64,000 nucleotides of DNA from Desmodesmus armatus. Lineage: Eukaryota > Chlorophyta > Chlorophyceae > Sphaeropleales > Scenedesmaceae. The number at the start of each line of letters is the position of its first letter. The first letter of the stretch is position 1. Shown here piece by piece: positions 40,501-51,102 of this stretch. The translations under genes were made by a program, and so were the position numbers. The stretch covers positions 157,032 through 221,031 of the forward strand of contig VIIQ02000746.1 in the NCBI GenBank assembly GCA_007449985.2, read 5' to 3'. A model generated the notes under the pieces. The model searched no databases. It saw only the letters and a list, made by a program, of their open reading frames with translations, and was not told where the DNA came from.

Positions 40501-43500
40501 CTGCAGACCAGCCGCGCACTGACACCTTATCTTTGACTTCCAACTTCAAGCCTGACAACCAATCATAACGCTTGGTCTGTCACTCACAGTTGGGTCAGCA
40601 GTGGGTCTCCAGCACCAGAGCACGTAGCACACACCACCTGCGCATCCCTCAAAACCTGCTGGGCAGCTTCCCTCGACAGCTTCTCAGCCTGAGCCCACTG
40701 CCGCTTTGCCCTCTTCTCAAGCTCTTCTGAAGACGCTCCCGTTGGAGCTGCTGCAGGCGCCCGCTGCGCCTTGTCAGCACCCCTGGTCCTGCTGCTGCGG
40801 GTGAGTTCTGGGTTGGTGCGGGACCTGTCGCACACATGCACTGTTTGATAATCACCGATGACTGCTGAATTCATTCGAAGCGCCAGTGTCACACCCCTGT
40901 CATGCATGATATACATGTGACTACGAAGTTTGAAACCTCAAGGCCCTACAAGCTCATGCAAGCCGGTTATACATTGACTACTAGCAGTACGTCAGCGACA
41001 GAGCAAATCACCTGCCGCTGCTCCAGCTGAGAACGGCACCCTCGGCAAGCTGCCGGCTCTGGTCAAACAACTCCTGCAAGAGGTGCGGCAAGATGCACAG
41101 GACTGTTGGGAGCAAGCATGCACAGGGGCAAGCTGAAAATTGGCGTAGCTTCACTACCGCACCCTCGCGTAACAGAGCGCAGAAAGCACCCAGTGGGTGA
41201 TGCCGAGGGCCGGACTCTGATCGCATGATTAAAGCTACCGCCGGCCTACATCAGCGAATCCCTTTAGGCGAGTTACAGGAGGCAGATGCTGCAAGGAAAC
41301 TCTACAGGCGCAGCGGCTGCGTAGGTTACCGCACTGCAGCTCTACCCACCTTAGAGCTCTTTCGAAGCTCTTCAGCCTCCTTGCCCTTGGGTGTCCGTGC
41401 AGCCTTCGCCTCCAGAGTGCAATGCTGCAGGTTGGCACGCACCTGACCACAAACAGCAGTGCGCGCAAGGGGGCAACTTGACTTCTAAGTAACATGTAAC
41501 CCAAGATGCAAGAAGGGACTCCAAGTTTGCCGACAGGCGGAAACCTCGGAACACCGCAGCGCTCATGTCGACTGACGTCAGTCACTGCCTGAGCCCCAAC
41601 AAGTTTACGTGCTGGGTGACTGTTTGCTGCACCATACGCAGTGCAGGACAGCTCAGCTGAGACAGCTGAGCTGCGTAAGGTGCTGCGGCGGCTGAGTCAA
41701 CCCCGCTGAGCCCGCCAACGCAGCCAATGCCCGCCATTGCTACTACTACTGCTACTTTACTGGGCGAAAGGCCTTGCCAACCCCGGCAATGCAGCAACCG
41801 CTGCTCGAGGCGTATGCCATGCAGTCCCACAAACACAGCACCATGCACTCCTGCTGCTCGGCAGGACACACCGCAACACCACGCTGCAGTGAATGCCTAG
41901 GGGTTGCCTGCTCAAACTTGTCCCACCCACCCTGCTTATAGGCTAGCAGCTACTAGCCACAGCACTGACAGGTCACCATCAGGTACAGTACTGATGGTGT
42001 ACCTCACACCATCAGTACTGTACCTGTGTTTGCCACGACAGTACTATTATGAGCGCCCCGCGGCAGCCGTAGTACCTTTGCCGGCTGACCCAGGCGGACA
42101 ACCGTCAGCTCTCTGTCCAGCAGACCCTCCACCAGGTTGTCTACTGCTGCGTTGGTGTCACCACATGCCAGGATGGGACCCATTGCAGTCCACCCGGGCT
42201 TGTAATCCTTTCCAGCCTTCACAAGTACCTGCAGCAGCACGATTCACCCACACAGGGCAGGTCAAGAGGGTTTAGGGTTTGGGTCTAGGGTTAGGGTTTA
42301 GGTCAAGATATACTGCGGTAGGATAATAACGTGGCAGCCCAAAGCATTACTACGTCATAGTTGCAGCAGCAGCCGCCAGAGATCACTAGTGCAATACTGC
42401 TACCAGGCTTGATGCACAGTCAGTTGCACTTGACAGCCACCAGGTAAGCCTGTGGAGCCTGTGATATAGGCACGAGTTCTGTTGCCGGTTTTGCAAGCCT
42501 GCATATGCCACATGAAGACCAGTCTCTGCAGGGGACACACCCATGGAATTCATCCTGCGCCGTAGTGTACAAGGAGGGTGCACATGCCATACTCCATTTG
42601 TTTACTGTGTGTGTGTGTGTGTGGGGGGGGGGGCGTGAAGGGGGGGGGGAGTGAAGCTACAGATGTATGTGTATCGCCGCTGGGCGGCCAGCCAAAACCA
42701 TGTTTATTTTTTCTGCAGTCCTCACCTCCACAAGGGCCAGCAGTGTGCGTGTCTTGCCAGTGCCAGGGGGCCCTTGCCACAGGGTGAAGGTGCGCGTGAT
42801 AGCCTTCGCAATGGCCCTGCAACATGCGCCACATTCCCACACACTGTTGCTTGCCTATGTAGTAGGACAGTCTTAGTGAGCTTGCATGTACACAAGTACT
42901 CCATCTGTTGGCACACATGTGCACAGCATGCAAACACTTCAGTTGGTTGGTCTGCACGGTGCACCACCAAGATTGGTGCATTCAGCAACGGCTGCAAGAA
43001 AGGTAGCATGGGAGTCACCCAAGCTGTGCTGCACATTGTGCGACGCGACACACTCGGAAAGCTTTTTCTTTGGGGTTACCGGGGGGGGGGGGGGGGGCAC
43101 TCCCACCGGCTGGCCACACACAGCGCAATCAGGCGAACCCAACTGCCCGGGGCCCGAGGCAAAGCTTTGACCAACATTGACGTCACGGCGCGAGACCCAG
43201 GAGGCTGTTTAGCTCAGTATGATGCAAAGGCTGAGCCCCACCAGCCGGCAAAACCCCGGTAGGTAATGGACACAGAACAAGACCTGACCCCCACCTCTTC
43301 TGGCTGTCGTTGAGCCCCTTGACCTTATTCAACAGCTTCTTGGCAGCACCCCTCCACTGCTCGGTACGTGCCCACTCAGGCGGGATGCTGGCCGCGTAGT
43401 TTCCGCTGTCAGTGCCGGCCAACACCTACACAACATGCCCAAGCACACGCCAAGGCTGTGTGACGCAGCGTGCTCCGCACTCGGATATTGTACACACGTC

Positions 43501-46500
43501 TACTACACAAGTTGCGGCGCGTCACAACCCAGGCAGCGGGATCAAGGCGACATCCACCTTGGGTTTCCGTTCGTGCTGAATTTTTCATATGTGTAAAATT
43601 AATAAAAAAAGCACCTGTGCCATAGCAGAGACCGTCCTTGAGAATGCACGTAGTGGGATATGCAAGGCCTTCAAAGACTCTGAGACACTGCATGACTGCA
43701 GCACAAGCCATAGCTTGTCAGCCTGCCTGCTCTTACCAGCCTGAAAAGCTGCTCAAAGGGGCTGTCAGTGGTGGGCTCAGCAAGCCGCCTGATAGCATCC
43801 ATCTGGCGCCTGTGTGTGAGTGACGTAAGCACAACAGGAGCTTGTCAATCCACCATCAGAGCTTGCATGCCACGAAAATGGTCAATGACACACATTGTCA
43901 ACACTTCAAAACTTGGCCGCAATATGGGACAGTGTGACACAAAGCAGTTGGTCAAACCCTCCCCCAGCTGGTGCGCACCTAGCTGTGGTGTCCCTGACTG
44001 ACTTGTCCAGCCTCCATGACACCAGGGGTGCTGCTGCTGCAAGGCGCAGCTCTGCCTGGATGCGGTCAGACTCAGACTTCTCCAGTGCAAGCAGCAGGTG
44101 GTCCTTGCGCACCTGCAGTGTGTGTGTGTGTGGGGGGGGGGGGGAGGTGGGTGAGGTTGGGGGAGGGGTTTTTGTAGGGGGGTGGAATGAATTTTGAGGG
44201 GTATTTGCAGACGGCTGGGATGTGTGGATGTACAAGAGCCGAGAGCCTCGGAGCATCGAGGCATGCATGCAAGCTGCAAGCGGCTAGTGCGTTCTGTTTG
44301 AAGACAATGGTGTGTTCCTGGGCCGATTGGGTTCCCAGCAGGCCAGGCACTGTTACTCAAGCTCCATTGCCGTCATGGCCGCCCAAAGGCAGCAATGCTG
44401 CCATTCATGCCTTGCACATGCATTACAGAGAAAACGGGGAATGCAGCCCTACCTCCACCACTGTTGCGTCGAGAGGCCGGAAGCCATCAGAACCCGGCCG
44501 CAGGTCATGGCTGCCATCAACATTGGCGCGACTCATGCCAGTGCTGCGGCTGTTGGCGCCACTGACATCCACAAGCTGCAGGCAGCAGCACAGGCAGTAC
44601 AGCAGTACGGGCAGTACATCAGTACAACAGTACAGTAGTACAGGCAGTACAGCCAGTACAACAGTCCATCAGTACAGTGCCACGTGACAGCTTGAAGATG
44701 CTGCTAGGATAGCTCAGCAGTAACCTTGGCAAAGCCTTTGCTAGGGTGTAGGTCGGCTCAGCAAACATGCAGACATGGGGTGCACACAGCAATGAAATGG
44801 GGGGGGGTCCTGGGTGACGCTTGCCGGGACTACTGTAATGAACCTGCCCCTCCAGCCTGGGGCCTGTGCAGGGCAAAGAGTTTGCTGAGAAGCGAAACAC
44901 ACTCGCTGGCAAGCAACTCAACAGGCAAACATTTGTGCATAGAATCACTTCGGCACTGCTAGAAACCTATCTGCAGTGCATGGCATGCACCTCAGCACCG
45001 TGCTAGGGTGCATAACTCCCTCATGTATATTGTGTGAGCGTTCTGCAGCCATTACCTGGTCCTCACTGCTCCTGCTGACCAGCAGGCTGTCTCCCTGCCT
45101 GAACCTGTGGTACGGCAGGTCTCTGCTTGCCAGACTTAACCTCCAGACCATACTGGAGTACAGCACGTGGCTGGGCCTGGCCTGCAGCTGCAGCAGCACG
45201 ATGCCGTCCCTCTGCAGCTGTCGCAAGCTGCTGGCTGCATAGAGCCTCTTGATGGCTGTCTGCTCCTGCTCCTGCTCTGACTGCACACCGGCCATAAGGC
45301 GGGCTTGGAGGGCGGGAATGAGGGAGTCTCGAGCTGTGGGGGTGGTAAGGAAGGGGGGAGGGAGGGCAGGTGTAGTGATGGTGATGTTCAGAGCGGCGGC
45401 AGAGTAGCGGCAAGGGTGGGGCGCGGGCGGGCTTGGTGGTTGGCAGAAGCAGTGATGGGGTGCAACGGAGAGGTGCAGGGTGGCAAAAGCGGTGAGGGTG
45501 ACCAAGCAGTGACGGTCTGCTGCTGCTCCTGCTGTGACTGCACACCGGCCGTCAGGCGGGCTTGGAGGGCGGGAATGAGGGAGTCTCGGCTGTGGGGGTG
45601 GGCGGGGAGCGGGGTGAGGGGGGGGGGCAGGCATAGTGATGTCGATGTTCCAAACGCCGCTCGGAGCGACGGCAGAGTAAGCTGTGAGAGTGGAGAACGG
45701 GCGGGCTTTGTGGGTGGAAGAAGCAGTGGTGGGATGTGAGGGACAACGGCAGGGTGGCAACAGCGGCGAGGGTATAACCAAGCTACAACGGTCTGCTCCT
45801 GCTCCTGCTCTGACTGCACACCAGCCTGGTGGCATCAGGCGGGCTTGGAGGGTGAGGATGGAGGAGTCTCGAGCTGTGGGGTTGGTGGGGTGTGGGGAGG
45901 GAGGGCAGGTGTGGTGATGCTGATGTTTGGAGCAATGACAGAGTAAGCGATGAGAGTGGAATTGGTGGGGTGTGGGGAGAGAACGGCAAGTGTGGTGATA
46001 TTGATGTTTAGAGCGACAGCAGTAGGCGGTGAGAGTGGGGTGCGGGCAGGCTTGGGTCAGAAGCAGTTGTGGGATGTGAGGAAGAACGGCAGGGTGGCAA
46101 AAGCGGCCTGAGGGTGACCCAGCTGCAACGGTCTGCTGCTGCCTTGCTCTGACTGCACAACAGCCATCAGGCGGGCTTGAAGGGCGGGAAAGGGGGGAGG
46201 GAGGGGGGGAGTGCGGAGTAGTGGAATATAGGGGGGAGATAAGGCGGGTGTTGTGATAGATACAGCGGCAGCAGAGGCAGCTGTGAGAGTAACATGCGGG
46301 CCAGCAACGCTTTCAGCAGCTCCCCAGGAGCCTTCCTACCTTGCTGCTTGTCGGCCTCGAAACCCTTCATCGTCCACCTCCCATTCCAGACAATCTGGCC
46401 AGGGGCTTCCAGCATACTGCTGCCACCCCTGCTGCTGCTGCTGCCTGCCCTGTTGCCTGTGCCTGCCTTCCTGCCAGCCTTGGCAGTGGGTGCTGCTAGC

Positions 46501-47871
46501 TTGCGTTGCCCAGCGAGCATCTGGTTGACTGCGGATGGTGAGACTCCCGTGCCGCCAGAGCTGCTGCTGCCAGACACACCCCTGGCGAGCCTCCGGGGTG
46601 CTGCTGATGGTGCTGCTGCTGCTGGTGACGCTGCTGCTGCTGCTGGTGACGCCGCTCCTGCCGGTGGTGCTGCTGGTGACGCTGCTGCTGTTGCTGCTGC
46701 TGACGGTGCTGCTGCGGCTAGTGGTGCTGCTGGTGCTGCTGCTGCTGGTGCCGATGCTGCTGCTGTTGCTGGTGATGCCACGCCTGCTGGTGCTGCTGCT
46801 CGTGACGCTGCTGCTGCTGCTGCTGCAGTTGCTGCTGTTGACGCCTCTGCTGCGGATGGTGACGGCTCTGCTGCTGCTGCCAACACATCCATTGCTGATG
46901 ATGCCTCTGCTGCTGGTGGTGAAGCTTCCATAGGCGCTGGTGCTGTTGGTGAGGCAGTCACGCCTGCTGCTGCTGCTGCTGCTGCTGTGGGCCCGCCTGG
47001 CGCTGTGCCAGCAGTGTCTGCAGTGCTGATGGCACTTGTGCTGCTTGCCGGCTCGTCAGCTGCAGCAGCACGGGCTGCTCGAACTTGCGCTCTGCTCCGC
47101 CGCCTGACAGCAGCACTACTGCTGCCACCGTCACTGTCACTGCCACTGTCGCTGTCACTACTGCTGCTGTAGGAGTCAACAGCGATGCCACCCGCTGCTG
47201 CTGCTGCTGCTGCAGCATCTGACAGCTGCTCGCTGCTGCTACTGCTGCTGTAGCTACTCCTGCTGGGCACAACCTCGGACGTTGCCGCTGCAGGCATGTC
47301 AGTAGGCATACTGGCGTTGGCTACAGGAGCGTCTGCTGCTGCTGCTGCTGCTGCAGCACCTGGCCCGCCACTGCTGTTACTGCTGCTGCTGCTGCTGGGC
47401 GCCTGCGTCACTGCATGCTTTTCAGCAGCCGTGCTGATGTTGACCCCAGGAGCATCCGCATTCGGTGCCGGCAAGCTTGCCGACGCTGTCCCTGCGGCAT
47501 TTGCACTGCTACCCCCATCTGCAGCTGCTGTTGGTCCAGCAGGGGAGGTCACCTCCGCACCTGCTGCTGCACGTGGTGCCTCGCCAGCTGTTTGCCCTGC
47601 TCTGCTGCTGATTGGCTCCTGCAGCTGCACAGTTGCTGCGGGTGAAGGTGCTGCTGCTGCTGCATCTTGTGATTTTACCCCTGGGGGTTGACTGAGAGTC
47701 ACGTCAGCTGAACCCAGGGGGGCTGTCCTGCTGCTGCTGCTGCTAGTGCTGACACTGGTGTTTGTACTGTTGCTGGTCAAGCTGCTTGTTTCAGCAGCAA
47801 GAGTGCTTGAAGCAACATTTTCGGCAACAGACGGGTCCAGATTGCCTAGCTGTTGTCCCGCCTGCTGCTGT

Positions 47872-47903
<32 letters not shown>

Positions 47904-49043
47904 CTGTAGTTGCTGTTGCGGCTGTTGTTGCGGCTGCAACGACTGCTGTTGCTGCTGTTCCTGCTTCTGCTGAAGTGCTTGCTGCTTCTGCTGCTGTTGC
48001 TGCTGTTGCTGCTTCTGCTGAAGTGCTTGCTGCTTCTGCCGCTGCTGATGCTCCCGCAACAGCTTAGCCCATGCTGCACGCGAGGAGGGAGGGCCGCCCT
48101 GCATTTGACCCGGCTGCCGCTGCTGCTGCTGCAGCTGCTGTTGCTGCTGTGTCTTCGGCTCCTGCTGCTGTATGTGCTGCTGCTGCTGTAGTGCCTGCGT
48201 CTCCTGCTGTGGTGCTTGTTCTTGCTGCTGCTGCTGCTGCTGTAGCACCTGCGTCTCCTGCTGGGGTGCTTGCTGCTGCTGCTGCTGCTGCTGTGGTGCA
48301 GGAGCCAGCTCCAACGCTGCTGCTGCTGGCACCTGCATGTGGACTTGCTGGACCCCTGCTGTGGCTGGTGCTGCTGTTAGTGATTGCATTGCTGCTGGTG
48401 CTGCTGCTGGTGCAGTCTGTTGAGGTTGTTGTGCTGGTATCACCGGCCTCCAAGCTCTGTGGGGTGGCCGGGGAGGGCCAAGCCGCTTTGCAGCTCCTGA
48501 AACCCTGGCCGGTCCTGATGCTGCTGGTGTTGTCAATGCTGCTGCTGCTGCTAATGAAGGCGCCAAGCCATCTGCTGCAGCAGCTGCTGACATGTTGCTG
48601 ACTTGAGTGGCCTGTTGGCCAGCTCCTGCTGCTGCTGGTGTTGCTGCCACCCCTGCTCGTGTTGCTGCTGTTGCTGCTTGTGTCCCCGTGTTTGCGACAT
48701 CAGCCATGTTGGGCTCTGCAGAAGCTGTACGGCTTTGGGGTTCTGCTACCGCTGCTGCAGCAGCTGCTGGTGCTGCTTGCGACGCAGGCGCTGCTGCTGC
48801 TGCTTGCGACGCAGACACTGCGGCTGCCGCTGCTGCCGGTGCTGCTGCCGCATCTGTTGCTGTTGCTCCTTGTGGCGCAGGAGGTTGCGGCTTGTTTGTG
48901 GTTGAAGGCCTCCTAGGGAACCGTGGTGGGCCAGGGGGCCTGGCGGGCTGCTGCTGCTGTACATGCTGCTGCTGTGGCGCCTGTGCCTCCTGTTGTGGTA
49001 CTTGCTGCTGCTGCTGTGGCGCCTGCGTCTCCTGCTGTTGTGT

Positions 49044-49080
<37 letters not shown>

Positions 49081-50048
49081 GGCAACTGCGTCTCCTGCTG
49101 TGGTGCAGGAGCCAGCTCCAGCTGTGCTGCTGGCACCTGCATGTGGACCTGCTGGACACCTTCTGTGGCTGGTGCTGCTGCTGGTGATTGCATTGCTGCT
49201 GGTGCTGCTGCTGTTGCTGCTGCTGGTGCAGTCTGTGGAGGCTGTTGTGCTGGTATCACAGGCCTCCTAGCTCTGTGGGGTGGCCTGGGAGGGCCAGGCC
49301 GCTTTGCAGCTCCTGGAAGCCCGGCCGGTCCTGCTGCTGCTGCTGCTGGTGGTGGTGGAGTCGTTGATGCTGCTGCTGCTAATGAAGGCGCCAAGCCATC
49401 TGCCGCAGCAGCAGCTGGCATGTTGCTGCCTTGAGTGGCCTGTTGGCCAGCTCCTGCTGCTGCTGTTGTCGCTGTCACCCCTGCTGCTGCTGGTTCGGCT
49501 GCTGCTTGTGTCGCCGTGGTTGCGTCAGCGGTGTCAGCCATGTTTGGCTCTGCAGCAGCTGTAAAACTCTGACGCTCTGATGCCGCTGCCGCCGCTGGTG
49601 CTGCTTGTGATGCAGGCGCAGCAGATGCGGCAACCGCTGCTGCCGCATCTGTTGCTGTTGCTCCTTGTGGCGCAGCAGGTTGCGGCTTGTTTGTGGTTGC
49701 AGGCCTCCTGGGAAATCGTGGTGGGCCAGGGGGCCTGGGGGGCTGGCTGCGCTTGCGGCTTGCATCCGCAGGTGCTGCTGCCGCTGGTTGCTGACCTGCA
49801 GTGAGCTGCTGAAGCTGCTGTGGCTCTGCCTGCTGCTCCTGCTGTGCTACACTGACGGTAGCTGTTGTGGCTGCCGTGCTGCTGCTTACACAGCCCTGCA
49901 GTGTAGACAGGCATACAGCAAGATAGTGTTGCCACAACCAGGTTGCGCTGTGCCGCATAAAAGGCTGGACATGTTCCCTTTATTGACAAATAACGACTGT
50001 TTTGTTGACAGTTGTCCTGCTGTCCTTGGCGGTGCTGCAGCTGCTGCA

Positions 50049-50086
<38 letters not shown>

Positions 50087-50106
50087 ACCACACACCCAGG
50101 CGTCAC
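37119..50106 (-). CDS. SF1B DNA/RNA helicase, IGHMBP2/UPF1-like, with giant low-complexity N-terminus
   Basis: Helicase motifs appear in order along the - strand: GPPGTGKTRTLLAL (Walker A, about 42721-42810), CGDTNAAVDNLVEGLL (Ia/Ib, about 42075-42230), VVIDEATQATEP (Walker B DEAT, about 40032-40103), VMAGDPAQLPPT plus LDTQYRMNPHI (III/IV, about 39677-39866), AAILTPYKGQ (about 38400), SSVDGYQGREADVV (V, about 37796-37929) and RLNVAITRPRRGLVVV (VI, last exon 37119-37443). The exon at about 45055-45300 (SLRQLQRDGIVLLQLQ then RFRQGDSLLV) matches the beta-barrel domain before the IGHMBP2 core. Other exons lie near 44452-44577, 43978-44113, 43740-43808, 43295-43425, 41352-41445, 41014-41072, 40589-40827, 39112-39264 and 38675-38806. 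The same-strand ORF at about 46302-49897 (A/Q/P/S-rich) most likely forms the N-terminal extension, but its splice to the core and the start codon (possibly 50106) are uncertain. It could be a separate gene. Confidence 0.85.
37448..37510 (+). repeat. Uninterrupted (CAG)21 tract in a helicase intron
   Basis: There are 63 bp of pure CAG, read as CTG on the gene's strand. The tract lies in the intron that precedes the last coding exon. It ends only about 4 bp before the acceptor sequence on the - strand. Confidence 0.95.
38334..38364. repeat. Perfect 15-bp inverted repeat with 1-nt centre
   Basis: GAGTGTAGACTATGA at 38334-38348 is followed by C and its exact reverse complement at 38350-38364. 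It lies in a helicase intron just upstream of the GDVESAAILTPYKGQ exon on the + coordinate scale. Confidence 0.9.
40316..40333 (+). repeat. Short ACAGT/CAGTAC microsatellite
   Basis: This is a run of CTACAGTACAGTACAGTA inside a helicase intron. The same motif recurs in two other introns of this gene. Confidence 0.7.
41980..42026. repeat. Perfect 21-bp inverted repeat with 5-nt loop
   Basis: The left arm at 41980-42000 starts CAGGTACAGTACTGATGG. The right arm at 42006-42026 is its exact reverse complement, and the loop is ACCTC. It lies in a helicase intron about 50 bp from the exon at 42075. The arms contain the CAGTAC motif. Confidence 0.95.
42268..42304 (+). repeat. Interstitial telomere-like repeat (TTTAGGG type)
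   Basis: About five degenerate copies of GGGTTTA/GGGTCTA lie in the helicase intron between the exons at about 42230 and 42721. Confidence 0.8.
44593..44679 (+). repeat. CAGTACA-rich microsatellite
   Basis: More than ten copies of AGTAC separated by 1-6 bases lie in a helicase intron, directly after the exon at about 44452-44577 on the + coordinate scale. Confidence 0.85.
45256..46190 (-). repeat. Four-copy degenerate tandem repeat (260-330 bp) spanning a splice junction
   Basis: The segment containing GCGGGCTTGGAGGGCGGGAATG (or close variants) recurs at about 45298, 45556, 45839 and 46168. Each copy is preceded by a TCTGCTCCTGC-like stretch encoding V/A-Q-S-E-Q-E on the - strand. Only the copy nearest 45250 continues into the conserved helicase exon. 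The G-rich strand is +. Confidence 0.8.
48140..49740 (-). repeat. Two-copy 800-bp coding duplication in the low-complexity ORF
   Basis: The copies occupy about 48940-49740 and 48140-48940. Both encode RPPGPPRFPRRP, TTNKPQP, QGATATDAAAA, ADGLAPSLAAAA, GPPRPPHRA, RPVIPAQQP and VQQVHMQVPAA in the same order. Landmarks are offset by 795-803 bp, and the frame is preserved. Confidence 0.9.
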
Positions 50107-51102
50107 TCACCACGAGGGGGGGAGCACGATGTGCATGACCGAGGCTGCAGCTGCACACAGCCCGGCTGTTTGTATGTTGCCGCAGCAGCATTATTTGTGA
50201 ACTTACCAGGGCTGCTGAACGAAGCTCAGCTGAACGAAGCTCAGCAGCCCGCTGTCACAGCCTGTCTGCTGCTGATCATTTATGCTGCTGCTGCTCTGCT
50301 CCTGAGTGCTGATGTCTGCTCTGGCTGTGTAGGTGCAAAGTCAGCATACGACATTTGGCTGATCACATTATACCTTTCAGTTTCAGGAGTGGATTCAACT
50401 GCACCCTGGAGTTTTTTTTTCTTGTTGACATCAAGAGCCCCGGAACAAGGAATGTCCTTGAGGAAAAGGGGAAGTGAAATAATTGATGCCTAGGCAGACA
50501 CAAATTCAATGGATGTTACACGGTTGGTGCGTCACACCAGGAAACCAGATCCCTAGCAGGCTGCAAACTTGTCGAGAAACAAAGTCAAAACCCCTGGACC
50601 TGGCAGCATGGCCAGCGTAATAGGCAAGTATCACCCTATGGCAAAGTATCACCTGCTACCTTTGCGACAAAATTCATGCGGCATGAGCCTACATGGCAAG
50701 ACAACACCTGCTGCACGACTACTCGAGTAGTAGAGGATTGGAGGAAAAACCCAACCTAACCAACCAACATCTGAATCTCAAATAAAAAACCACCTTGCTT
50801 GCTGGCATCACCTAGCTTGACAAACGGGCTGGAACAGCCCTGTGGCGCCGGGGGCGGGACTCTGCTGACTCCGATAACTCCTGCAAGGCATCAGCAGCCG
50901 AACGGAATCGCGGTCACTGTCTTTGTCACAGTTCCGCACTTGTTTCCTCTCCCCCTCTTCCTCTATCCGAGAATGGGGACAATCACGTCAATCTGACATG
51001 CATGATGTGATCAACAATAGAGACAGTGAGAGCATCTTTGCTGCATTTCCCAGCTCGTCGCTGCATTTTTTTGGCATGTTTGCAGCTGCAGTTGCAGTCA
51101 TC
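50107..51102. other. Intergenic; candidate helicase promoter and XPG-like 3' UTR
   Basis: No gene is recognised. Near 50210-50249 a GAACGAAGCTCAGC direct repeat is framed by a short GGCTGCTGA / TCAGCAGCC inverted repeat. TTACA at 50516-50520 is a TGTAA on the - strand, about 585 bp past the XPG-like stop, and may be its polyadenylation signal. Confidence 0.4.

Noticed and set aside
43205..43265. tRNA-like A box (TTTAGCTCAGTATG)
   Set aside because: No B box follows at the right distance and no cloverleaf can be drawn.
46253..49804. Several + strand Leu/Ala/Cys-rich ORFs opposite the low-complexity ORF
   Set aside because: They are antisense shadows of CTG/CAG-rich sequence with no start context or family motif.
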